Source of the DNA: an uncultured Mycoplasmatota bacterium
GTDB lineage: Bacteria; Bacillota_I; Bacilli_A; RF39; UBA660
Reading direction: 5' to 3'
Length of the DNA stretch: 22,386 nucleotides
NCBI GenBank assembly: GCA_900552335.1
Contig: URZL01000014.1
Location: forward strand, 1-22,386
Part shown: piece by piece, positions 7,971 through 14,700 of the stretch
Layout of the letters: every line of letters starts with the position of its first letter
Position numbering within the stretch: position 1 is the stretch's first letter
Notes under the pieces: model-generated
Seen by the model: only the letters and a program-made list of their open reading frames with translations
Databases searched by the model: none
Told to the model about the DNA's origin: nothing
Program-made: the position numbers and the translations under genes

Positions 7971-8222
7971 ATGGAAATTGGGACAGTTACTTATCTTCCA
8001 AAAGAAGAATTACAAAATATAGTGGGAAAAAATATTCGTAGAATTGCGTACGAAAAGCATTTAAATTTGATGAAACTAGCTGAAACTGTTGATATGTCAT
8101 ATGAATATTTAAGAGCAATTGTGTCACCAAATGGAAAAAAGCAATTATCCTTTTATTCCATTTATAAATTTTCAGTTGCACTTGGTACCACAATTGATGA
8201 ATTAACAAAAATAAACCCCTAA
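7971..8222 (+). CDS. Small XRE/Cro-CI type HTH regulator (83 aa)
   Basis: A single-domain DNA-binding protein. Residues 15-78 form a Cro/CI helix-turn-helix: VGKNIRRIAYEKHLNLMKLAE, then a recognition region VDMSYEYLRAIVSPNGKKQL and LGTTIDELTKI at the end. There is no sensor or membrane domain. The start is supported by AGAGGTGG before the ATG. It is monocistronic on the plus strand, divergent from murE and convergent with a spore-protein gene, with a shared terminator. Such small regulators often bind their own promoter. The target cannot be told from sequence. I saw no good sigma-A promoter with both boxes upstream, only an isolated TATAAT at 7913-7918 and a TTGACA at 7935-7940 with no partner. 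Confidence 0.8.
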   Translation: MEIGTVTYLPKEELQNIVGKNIRRIAYEKHLNLMKLAETVDMSYEYLRAIVSPNGKKQLSFYSIYKFSVALGTTIDELTKINP

Positions 8223-8236
8223 AGGTTTATTTTTTA
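8210..8236. terminator. Bidirectional intrinsic terminator
   Basis: AATAAACC (8210-8217) and GGTTTATT (8224-8231) form a stem with a 6-base loop. T-rich runs follow on both strands. It ends the XRE gene and the convergent spore-protein gene. Confidence 0.8.
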
Positions 8237-8419
8237 TTTAGATAAAGATTGTTGACCTAGTTCAACTAACCTACGAGTCATTTCGCCACCAACTGTGCCA
8301 TTTAATCTACTAGATGTATCAGCTCCTAATGTAATACCAAATTCTCGAGCAATTTCATATTTCATATTTTCAAGCACTTGTTTAGAACCTGGAACAACTA
8401 ATTTATTATTACTTTTCAT
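8234..8419 (-). CDS. Alpha/beta-type small acid-soluble spore protein (first copy)
   Basis: Small DNA-binding protein (61 aa) that coats and protects spore DNA and is degraded at germination. It has the family core: [18 protein letters not shown], then [22 protein letters not shown] choose ATG at 8419, which has AAGGTGG at correct spacing. Upstream in-frame GTG codons overlap that RBS. The germination protease site, EIASE in the usual proteins and in the second copy here, reads EIARE, so the serine after the scissile bond is replaced. No clear sigma-G promoter was found. The second copy lies 1.7 kb away in the same orientation. It indicates a sporulating organism or one that has kept spore genes. 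Confidence 0.93.
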   Translation of the reverse strand: MKSNNKLVVPGSKQVLENMKYEIAREFGITLGADTSSRLNGTVGGEMTRRLVELGQQSLSK

Positions 8420-8485
8420 ATATCTCACCACCTTATTTATAGGATGGTAAAATGGATAATATTTATAATATGTAATTATTGGTAA

Positions 8486-9097
8486 TCAAATAAATATAGA
8501 AATTAAAGCAAATAAATTAAATAGAAAACATATATAAATAATATATTCTTTTTTTACTCCATTATATTTAATTAAACTAAATATTTCTAATACTATCAAT
8601 ATTATTTCACACAATATAAATGGTAACTTATGGATTGTTTCACCTATAAAACATTGCATTGTAGGAATGATTAGCATTATATTAACAATTAAGCAAATAA
8701 TACTAATTAAACTATATTTACTAACTTTTTTTATTTCTATTTTATGATATATAAATAAACATATATATAATAGTACTAAATAAAATGTATTTTGAGTAAA
8801 ATATAATAAATTAGTATATATATAATTAGAATCTGTGTAATACATACTTTTATCTAATAATGCTCTAATTAGTAAAAAATTAACGACAAATTCAACTATT
8901 ATGAATAATATATTTAATTTATTAGATAATTTTATTTTATCTTTTAAATCACTTAAATTTAAAGTTAATATTCCTAAAAAAGATATTATATATATCAATA
9001 ATCCTGTATTGATACTATAGTTAATTATTAATGCTGCTAATAAAATTATATTTATCAATATTAAAATGTTTTTAAGTGTATTTAATAACCTATTCAT
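8486..9097 (-). CDS. Polytopic membrane protein of unknown function
   Basis: A 203-aa, extremely hydrophobic protein with about six or seven membrane helices: near residues 10-28, 31-49, 60-80, 97-115, 125-146, 153-173 and 180-200. The loops are short and hold few charges, and I recognise no catalytic motif. Its ATG (9097) overlaps the stop of the upstream HTH gene by 8 bp, so the pair is translationally coupled and probably functionally linked. Upstream in-frame TTG (9115) is a less likely start. The base composition is even more AT-rich than the neighbours, and Ile/Leu/Asn/Lys dominate. A partner or effector of the membrane-anchored regulator is the simplest guess, but nothing in the sequence proves a function. 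Confidence 0.75.
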   Translation of the reverse strand: MNRLLNTLKNILILINIILLAALIINYSINTGLLIYIISFLGILTLNLSDLKDKIKLSNKLNILFIIVEFVVNFLLIRALLDKSMYYTDSNYIYTNLLYFTQNTFYLVLLYICLFIYHKIEIKKVSKYSLISIICLIVNIMLIIPTMQCFIGETIHKLPFILCEIILIVLEIFSLIKYNGVKKEYIIYICFLFNLFALISIFI

Positions 9098-9986
9098 AGT
9101 ATTCACCAACTTCAATTATTTTATTTGTTAAATATAAAAATTCTTTTACACGATATTTAAATTCGATAATTCTTGGAGTTACCTTGTTAGTATAAAAAAT
9201 ATCATTTGAATTTAAAAACTGATATTTGTAAGATAACAATGGTTCATTATACATAAAATTTAAATTAAATGTTTTAGAAACTAATAATATTGATAATAAT
9301 TCTTCATATTGTTTTTGTTTAGAATCATATTTTTCTAAGATTTTATAGCTTGATAAAATTTCTAAAAATCCAGGTATTTCATTATCTAATTGATTTAAAT
9401 CTTTCAACTTAAATTTTTTTATTCCATTATATTTTAAAATATTATTATTAATTACCTTATTATAATAAGAGTTTAATAATTCGTTTAATTTTTTATAATC
9501 ATTGTTATCAAAAATAGTATTGTTTTTTTTAATTTTATTTATATTAGTTTCTATTTCATTTATATCTTCTAATATCTCATTATTAGAAAAATCATATTCA
9601 TATTCTTTATTCAAATATATCATATGATTAATATTTATAATAATTATAAAACTAGTTATTCCAATAATGATAATAGTTAATAAATCAAGTATTTTTTTGT
9701 TTAATGATTTTTTTGAATAATGAATCGTATTTTTTAAATAATCATCTGCTTCTACTACTGGTATTACTTCTCCTTCTATATTTCTTCCTTTTAATAATTC
9801 TAGAATTGATATACCTAATATATTAGATAAAATTTCCAATATTGATATATCAGGGCAACCTAATCCTCTTTCCCATTTTGATACAGCTTTATCTGTAACA
9901 TTTAACTTATTAGCTAAATCTTTTTGAGTCATATTTAATTCTTTTCTTTTTTTACTAATAAATAGTCCAATTTCTTTATAATTCAC
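9090..9986 (-). CDS. Membrane-anchored XRE-family HTH protein
   Basis: A 298-aa protein with a cytoplasmic N-terminal Cro/CI HTH (residues 1-65: KRKELNMTQKDLANKLNVTD then AVSKWERGLGCPDISILE). A linker leads to one transmembrane helix (about residues 103-126, LLTIIIIGITSFIIIININH). A predicted outer region of about 170 residues follows, rich in Asn, Lys and Tyr. This is the layout of a one-component membrane-bound regulator. The start codon is GTG at 9986 with AGGTGAT upstream and a strong promoter. It is first in a two-gene unit with the polytopic membrane protein. The pair sits between two spore-protein genes and is strikingly AT-rich, which suggests insertion of a foreign cassette. The ligand and targets are unknown. 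Confidence 0.8.
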   Translation of the reverse strand: MNYKEIGLFISKKRKELNMTQKDLANKLNVTDKAVSKWERGLGCPDISILEILSNILGISILELLKGRNIEGEVIPVVEADDYLKNTIHYSKKSLNKKILDLLTIIIIGITSFIIIININHMIYLNKEYEYDFSNNEILEDINEIETNINKIKKNNTIFDNNDYKKLNELLNSYYNKVINNNILKYNGIKKFKLKDLNQLDNEIPGFLEILSSYKILEKYDSKQKQYEELLSILLVSKTFNLNFMYNEPLLSYKYQFLNSNDIFYTNKVTPRIIEFKYRVKEFLYLTNKIIEVGEYYE

Positions 9987-10007
9987 TTTATCACCTATCC
10001 TAAGATG

Positions 10008-10036
10008 ATTATATAAATAAAGTAAAATTTTTTCAA
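10008..10036 (-). promoter_or_regulatory. Sigma-A promoter of the HTH/membrane-protein pair
   Basis: Minus strand TTGAAA (10036-10031), a 17-bp spacer and a perfect TATAAT (10013-10008), about 22 bp before the GTG start. Confidence 0.82.
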
Positions 10037-10115
10037 CCGACGCATAGTTTACTTGTATTCCATTTACTTAAATGTTACTGATTTTTTAATGGATGTTCTT
10101 TAATAAAAATTAAAT

Positions 10116-10141
10116 AAAAAAAGACAGGAATACACACTGTC
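10116..10141 (-). terminator. Intrinsic terminator of the second spore-protein gene
   Basis: GACAG (10123-10127) pairs with CTGTC (10137-10141), with seven Ts following on the minus strand. The stem is short but well placed 12 bp after the stop. Confidence 0.6.
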
Positions 10142-10152
10142 CATTTTCATTA

Positions 10153-10365
10153 TTATTTAGATTGGTAATTTGAACCACCTAAGTGTTGTTCACCCATTTG
10201 AACTAATCTACGAGTAATTTCTCCACCAACTGATCCGTTAGCTCTACTTGTAGCATCTGGTCCTAAATTAACACCTAATTCACTAGCGATTTCATATTTC
10301 ATTTTATCGATAGCTTGTTTAGCTCCTGGAACTACCATTTTATTAAGGTTTGATCTTGAATTCAT
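10153..10365 (-). CDS. Alpha/beta-type small acid-soluble spore protein (second copy)
   Basis: A 70-aa spore DNA-coating protein, close in sequence to Bacillus SspA-type proteins: [20 protein letters not shown] and then [18 protein letters not shown]. The germination protease site EIASE is intact. ATG at 10365 is chosen because AGGAGGTGA lies 6 bases upstream; an in-frame GTG sits inside that RBS. A possible sigma-G promoter is seen on the minus strand (TGTATT, 17 bp, CAAATTA, about 10391-10420), but the match to the consensus is only partial. Forespore expression is expected from the family. It is monocistronic, with a terminator. Confidence 0.95.
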   Translation of the reverse strand: MNSRSNLNKMVVPGAKQAIDKMKYEIASELGVNLGPDATSRANGSVGGEITRRLVQMGEQHLGGSNYQSK

Positions 10366-10441
10366 GTATTTCACCTCCTGTACACTAATAATTTGTGCAC
10401 AGTTGTTTTTTTAATACATTTTTTTAATTGGTAAATTTATC

Positions 10442-11611
10442 CTATAATAAGTCAGTATGTTTTTCTTCATTTAAAGAGGAAATAATCTCTACTTTTTCAA
10501 TTGCTCTATCAATTAATTCTTCAATATTTAATTTTTTTTCTAATGATAGCACTTTTTCTAAATTAGGATGAATAACTGGATGTTTTGGTAAGAAAATAGT
10601 ACAACAATCTTCATATGGCAAAATACTCGTTTCATATGTTTCTATTTTTTTTGCTATTTCAATAATTTCTAATTTGTCTAAACATGCCACCGGACGAATA
10701 ACTGGCATACAAGTAACTGCATTAATAACTGACATACTAGTCAAGGTTTGACTTGCTACTTGCCCAACAGATTCACCATTTACAATAATCTTAGCTTGAT
10801 ATTTATGCGCCAAGCGTTCTGCTATACGATACATAAATCTTCTCATAATGGTAATAATATAACTATCATCTACGTTTTTATAAATTTCTTCTTGAATTTC
10901 TGTAAATGGTAAAACAAATACGCGAATATTACCAGAATATTCGTTGATAATGCTAGCTAATTTTATTACTTTATTTTTGGCTTCTACACTAGTATGAGGT
11001 GGAGATTCAAAATATAGGCAATCTAAATCAATACCACGTTTTAAAGCTAAATAGCCAGCCACTGGTGAATCAATACCACCACTTAACATGAGTAATCCTT
11101 TTCCCTGAATACCAACTGGATATCCACCTAGTCCTGGCATTTCATTAAAATAAAGAAAAGTTCCTTCTACTCTAATTTCAATATGAACCATAATATCTGG
11201 ATTATGTACATCTACTTTTAAAGATGTATTTTTTAAAATGAATCCACCAATTTTATTATTAAAATCCATACTAGGTATTGGAAAGGTTTTATCTGCTCTT
11301 TTTGTATTTACCTTGAATGTCTTTCCTTCACTAGGTAATAAAGATAAAATAGATGTTTCTATTTCCTCTATATTAGTATTTACTTGATAACATTCTACAA
11401 TACTATGAATTCCAAATATTTTTTTTAATTTTTTTTCTACTAATTCAATAGAGTCACTTTCAATATACATTCTAACTCTATCTTTTTTTATTTTGTAATC
11501 TAAATTAGACAAAATTTTTTTAATATTGTTTTCTAACATTGTGATAAATATTTTTCTATTTGCTTTTTTGGTAGTTAATTCTCCATATTTAATCATAATT
11601 AGTTTTTTCAT
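10442..11611 (-). CDS. thiI: tRNA 4-thiouridine synthetase (ThiI), short form
   Basis: It adenylates U8 of tRNAs and transfers sulfur to make 4-thiouridine; the family can also serve thiamine thiazole synthesis. Order of domains: N-terminal ferredoxin-like region, THUMP domain (about 60-165), then a PP-loop ATPase with LLMLSGGIDSPVAGY near residue 175. The YEDCCTIFLPKHP segment near residue 340 is also typical. There is no C-terminal rhodanese domain (389 aa), as in Bacillus, so sulfur must be delivered by a partner desulfurase, which is not in this window. ATG at 11611 is favoured: GGTGAT lies just upstream and the promoter start at about 11621 leaves a leader of only about 10 bases. ATG at 11617 is the alternative. 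It is a single-gene unit. Confidence 0.95.
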   Translation of the reverse strand: MKKLIMIKYGELTTKKANRKIFITMLENNIKKILSNLDYKIKKDRVRMYIESDSIELVEKKLKKIFGIHSIVECYQVNTNIEEIETSILSLLPSEGKTFKVNTKRADKTFPIPSMDFNNKIGGFILKNTSLKVDVHNPDIMVHIEIRVEGTFLYFNEMPGLGGYPVGIQGKGLLMLSGGIDSPVAGYLALKRGIDLDCLYFESPPHTSVEAKNKVIKLASIINEYSGNIRVFVLPFTEIQEEIYKNVDDSYIITIMRRFMYRIAERLAHKYQAKIIVNGESVGQVASQTLTSMSVINAVTCMPVIRPVACLDKLEIIEIAKKIETYETSILPYEDCCTIFLPKHPVIHPNLEKVLSLEKKLNIEELIDRAIEKVEIISSLNEEKHTDLL

Positions 11612-11627
11612 TTTCATCACCAGAAAT

Positions 11628-11656
11628 ATTGTAACAAATTGTCTTTATTTTTACAA
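11628..11656 (-). promoter_or_regulatory. Sigma-A promoter of thiI
   Basis: Minus strand TTGTAA (11656-11651), a 17-bp spacer and TACAAT (11633-11628). The rest of the gap to 11830 shows only AT-rich sequence with two GTTAAC sites. Confidence 0.65.
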
Positions 11657-11829
11657 GAATTTGGAATTGTTAACCTATTGTTTGTTGTTATATTTAGATA
11701 AATATCCTAATTTTGTTAACAATATTTCTATTATTTCATTTTGATAGATATTGGTTATATAGCAAAAATTTCTTACTCTTGCATAATCTTCATAATGGGT
11801 ATTCGCTTCTATTCTATTTTTTTATATAT

Positions 11830-11856
11830 AAAAATTTTCTCTTAAATAAGAGAAAA
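11830..11856 (-). terminator. Intrinsic terminator of the cdd-era-recO operon
   Basis: TTTTCTCTTA (11835-11844) pairs with TAAGAGAAAA (11847-11856), followed by five Ts on the minus strand. It overlaps the last codons of the PAP2-like gene. Confidence 0.75.
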
Positions 11857-12261
11857 TAAATAAGCTAACAATGTTCCATAGACAAGGCCCACTAAAACTT
11901 CCATTGGTTTATGTCCAATTTCTTGTTTTAAAAGATTTGTTTTTACTTTGTTAATTTTATTTAATTGATTAATTGCTTCCGCATGTTTTCCACTTTCATA
12001 ACGAAGTCCCATGGCATCATAAGCTACAATTCCAGTAAAAACAAAGCAGATAGCAAATAAAGGACTAGAAAAACCTAGTTTAAATCCAATTAGCATAGTC
12101 AAAGAAGAAGTAAAGGAAGTATGACTACTAGGCATTCCCCCACTTCCATTTGTAAGACGAGCAATGCTAAATTTTTTTGTTTCTATCCATTCAATTAAGC
12201 ATTTTAAAATTTGACAAGTTAATAATGCTATAACAGGACAAATAATATAAATATATTCCAT
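11842..12261 (-). CDS. Divergent PAP2-family membrane protein (YuiD/DUF212 type)
   Basis: A 139-aa membrane protein of the acid phosphatase/vanadium haloperoxidase-related family (DUF212, Bacillus YuiD). Diagnostic motifs are GGMPSSHTS (about residue 41), YDAMGLRYESGKHA (about 80) and GHKPMEVLVG (about 115). They hold the histidines, arginine and serines expected of a PAP2-like active site. About four membrane helices are visible. The precise substrate in the family is not known to me; an isoprenoid or lipid phosphate is a guess. It is the last gene of the operon after recO (9-bp gap) and ends at a terminator. Confidence 0.88.
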   Translation of the reverse strand: MEYIYIICPVIALLTCQILKCLIEWIETKKFSIARLTNGSGGMPSSHTSFTSSLTMLIGFKLGFSSPLFAICFVFTGIVAYDAMGLRYESGKHAEAINQLNKINKVKTNLLKQEIGHKPMEVLVGLVYGTLLAYLFSLI

Positions 12262-12270
12262 AATACCCTC

Positions 12271-12996
12271 CTAAATTTTATTTAGATTTTTTAAAAATGA
12301 TTTTGTCTGTAAATACAATCCTGTGTATAATTCATAATATTCATCTATGAAGTCATTTATTTCTTTTTTTATTTTTGTTTGTATGTTAGTAGAGGTAATC
12401 TTATCAATATCTACATAATACAACATGCGAAGTAACTGGATTGTTTTTTTTTCAACCATTCTTTCATTGGTAAAACAATTTGCACAAATGTATCCACCAC
12501 GATTTCCTGATATTGTTACAATATTTGTTTTAGAACCACATAATGCACAGCTATCCAAAACAGGCATAACACCTAGATAATCTAAATATTTTAATTCTAC
12601 TATATTACTAATGATTAAAGGATCATAATTTTCATTGATTTTTTTTAAGGAAGATATTAGTATGAAATAAATTTGTTCATCATTATTTTGCTTCATTACT
12701 TGACTAGCAAGCTCCATCAAAAAACTAGCATAACTTATTTTTATAATATCTTTTTTAATATTTTTTAATGAATCTACAATATCTACACTTATTAAAGTAG
12801 ACAATTTATCTTCTTTGTAGTGAATGTGAAACATTCCATATGTCATTTTTGTGGTTACACTTCTTAAATCGCTTTTTAACGTTCTAGCGCCTTTTGCAAT
12901 TAAATCTATAATTCCTTCTTTTGTCAAAATTTTAAGTAGTTTGCTTGTTTCACTATATGGTTGTTCTTTTAAAACAATGCCTTCTATGTCTTTCAT
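12271..12996 (-). CDS. recO: DNA repair protein RecO
   Basis: A recombination mediator that works with RecR to load RecA on SSB-coated single-stranded DNA. At 241 aa it has the usual length. The N-terminal OB-fold begins KDIEGIVLKEQPYSETSKLL, and the middle is helical. A four-cysteine zinc site is seen as CALCGSK and, 17 residues on, ICANC (about residues 150-171). Its ATG shares one base with the TAA of the preceding gene (TAATG), indicating translational coupling. The position after era and yqzL is the order known from Bacillus, with a DUF1653 gene added in between. Confidence 0.95.
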   Translation of the reverse strand: MKDIEGIVLKEQPYSETSKLLKILTKEGIIDLIAKGARTLKSDLRSVTTKMTYGMFHIHYKEDKLSTLISVDIVDSLKNIKKDIIKISYASFLMELASQVMKQNNDEQIYFILISSLKKINENYDPLIISNIVELKYLDYLGVMPVLDSCALCGSKTNIVTISGNRGGYICANCFTNERMVEKKTIQLLRMLYYVDIDKITSTNIQTKIKKEINDFIDEYYELYTGLYLQTKSFLKNLNKI

Positions 12997-13238
12997 TAAT
13001 CAATTTGTTCAAAACGATATTCTTGCTCTATATTTGGATATTTTTCTTTATCTACAGGAGCTAGAAATTCATCCATTCCCCTAATCCAAATCAAATGTTT
13101 ACCATATAATGCCTCATATACAACTACTTCTCTTAAATCTTCTGGATCTGAATCAGAATCTTTTGCAATACAAAGGACTTTGTAATCTTTTCCTCTAAAA
13201 TGTCTATATGTTTTTCCCACACTTACTACTCTATCCAT
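12996..13238 (-). CDS. DUF1653-family protein (80 aa)
   Basis: Small soluble protein with the DUF1653 pattern: YRHFRGKDYKVLCIAKDS, VVVYEALYGKHLIWIRG and MDEFLAPVD near the end. It looks like a compact beta barrel of SH3 type, but no biochemical role is known to me. The start is clear, with AAGGAGA inside the upstream yqzL gene. The gene overlaps recO by one base and follows yqzL by one base, so it is firmly inside the era-recO operon. That position is unusual compared with Bacillus, and its link to RNA or DNA maintenance is only inferred. Confidence 0.85.
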   Translation of the reverse strand: MDRVVSVGKTYRHFRGKDYKVLCIAKDSDSDPEDLREVVVYEALYGKHLIWIRGMDEFLAPVDKEKYPNIEQEYRFEQID

Positions 13239-13239
13239 C

Positions 13240-13332
13240 CTAAATCTCCTTATTCTTTTCTTCTTGATATTTTAAATAGTACTCTATTTTACCTGTTGCT
13301 TTAAATAAATTCCATAACAATTTCTTTTTCAT
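13240..13332 (-). CDS. yqzL: YqzL-like microprotein (30 aa)
   Basis: A 30-codon gene that length cut-offs miss. The product begins MKKKLLWNLFKATGKIEYYL. This fits the YqzL family pattern of Bacillus (xxxWxxFxxTGxIxxYLxxxE) and lies in the same place, between era and recO. ATG at 13332 has AGGTGAT upstream at good spacing. Its 3' end carries the RBS of the DUF1653 gene. The function of the family is unknown. The match rests on motif, size and synteny. Confidence 0.8.
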   Translation of the reverse strand: MKKKLLWNLFKATGKIEYYLKYQEEKNKEI

Positions 13333-13370
13333 TTTTATCACCTATTTTATAGTGATATTTTTTTTAATTT

Positions 13371-14261
13371 TTATTCATCTTGAAATTCATTAAACCCAAA
13401 TTCTTGTAAGTATTTTTCTTTATCTCTCCAATTTTTTATTGTTTTAACATATGTTTCAAGATATACTTTTTTATTTAGCAATTCTTCTAATTCTTTTCTA
13501 GCTCTTATTCCAACTTCTTTTATTTTAGAGCCGTGAGATCCTATCACTATCTTTTTTAAAGAATCCCTATCTACAATAATTGCCACTTGAATTAAATAAC
13601 TATTATTATTTTTTTCCATATTTTCAACTATACAAGTTAAAGAGTGTGGTACCTCTTCTTCTGTTAACTCAAATACTTTTTCTCTTACAATTTCTGATAT
13701 TGTAAAAGTTAAAGGTTTATTTGTTATATCTTTTTTATCATAATATTGTACTTCATCTGGCAAATAGTTTTTAAGAACTTTGATTAAAGTATCTATATTT
13801 TTAGATTTCATTGCTGATACAGGTATAATTTCTGCAAAATCATACAAATCTTTATATTCATCTATTTTTAATAATATTTGATCATGTGTTAATTTATCAA
13901 TTTTATTTAAAATCAAGATAACTGGTTTATTACTTTGCTTGATTTTTTCCAAAACATATTTATCTCCTGTTCCTAAACTTACACTGGCATCTACTACAAA
14001 TAACAAAATATCTGTATCCCCCGTTGTGTAATAGGCTTGTTCATTTAAATATTTTCCTAATTTATGATTTGGTTTATGAATACCTGGTGTATCAACAAAT
14101 ACAATCTGTGTTTCATCATCATTGTAAATCCCTTGAATAATGTTTCTCGTTGTTTGAGGTTTAGAAGAAGTAATCGCTATTTTTTTCCCTACAATATGAT
14201 TAATTAAAGTAGATTTTCCAACATTTGGTCTTCCTATAACTCCTACAAATCCACTTCTCAT
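13371..14261 (-). CDS. era: GTPase Era
   Basis: Essential GTPase that binds the 3' end of 16S rRNA and assists 30S subunit maturation. The G motifs are in order: GRPNVGKST (G1, residue 10), QTTRN (G2), DTPGIHKP (G3, near 58), NKID (G4, near 121) and SAMK (G5, near 150). The C-terminal KH domain follows, with VIGSHGSKIKEVG near residue 240. At 296 aa it has the standard length. It overlaps cdd by 4 bp (ATGA) and is followed by yqzL after 38 bp. Confidence 0.97.
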   Translation of the reverse strand: MRSGFVGVIGRPNVGKSTLINHIVGKKIAITSSKPQTTRNIIQGIYNDDETQIVFVDTPGIHKPNHKLGKYLNEQAYYTTGDTDILLFVVDASVSLGTGDKYVLEKIKQSNKPVILILNKIDKLTHDQILLKIDEYKDLYDFAEIIPVSAMKSKNIDTLIKVLKNYLPDEVQYYDKKDITNKPLTFTISEIVREKVFELTEEEVPHSLTCIVENMEKNNNSYLIQVAIIVDRDSLKKIVIGSHGSKIKEVGIRARKELEELLNKKVYLETYVKTIKNWRDKEKYLQEFGFNEFQDE

Positions 14262-14644
14262 TTTAAATCCTCCTCATTAAATGGGTAAGGGCATAATTCT
14301 TTGACTGTATGAATGATTTCTTCACCATCTGGATTCATTGCTATCACTTTAGCACTTTCTTCAAAAAATTCACTAATTACTTGTCGACATATCATACAAC
14401 ACATACCAATTTTTTGATTATCACACATCACATATAATTCCTTAAAGTCACCCTTTTTGTATCCAGAAGCAATAGCAGAAGTAATGGCTACACGTTCTGC
14501 ACAAATAGCGGCTCCATAAGAGGCATTTTCTACGTTAACTCCACTAAATTCTTTTCCATCTTTCATAACAATAATACAAGATACTCTGAATTTAGAATAT
14601 GGACTATAAGAACAGTTTAATAATTTGATTAATTTTTCCTTCAT
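14258..14644 (-). CDS. cdd: Cytidine deaminase with a variant zinc motif
   Basis: It deaminates cytidine and deoxycytidine to uridine forms in pyrimidine salvage. At 128 aa it is of tetrameric type. The first zinc motif CAER (about residue 48, Cys ligand and catalytic Glu) is intact. The second, normally PCGACRQ, reads CCMICRQ (about residues 86-92). The two ligand cysteines and RQ remain, but the proline, glycine and alanine have changed. The N-terminal SYSPYSKFRV is typical. A -10 box and AGGTGAT lie just upstream. It is the first gene of the cdd-era-yqzL-DUF1653-recO-PAP2 operon. Confidence 0.93.
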   Translation of the reverse strand: MKEKLIKLLNCSYSPYSKFRVSCIIVMKDGKEFSGVNVENASYGAAICAERVAITSAIASGYKKGDFKELYVMCDNQKIGMCCMICRQVISEFFEESAKVIAMNPDGEEIIHTVKELCPYPFNEEDLK

Positions 14645-14660
14645 GATATCACCTTATAAT

Positions 14661-14666
14661 ATTATA
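14661..14666 (-). promoter_or_regulatory. Possible -10 box of the cdd operon
   Basis: A perfect TATAAT on the minus strand 17 bp before the cdd ATG. Only a weak -35 (TTCTTT) stands 17 bp upstream of it. Read-through from the pilin-like gene is also possible because no clear terminator separates them. Confidence 0.45.
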
Positions 14667-14700
14667 CAAGATTTTTATTAAAAAAAGAAGAGATTTTTGA

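Noticed and set aside
11526..11744. Plus-strand 72-codon frame covering the thiI start region
   Set aside because: It overlaps the thiI promoter and 5' coding part and has no RBS.
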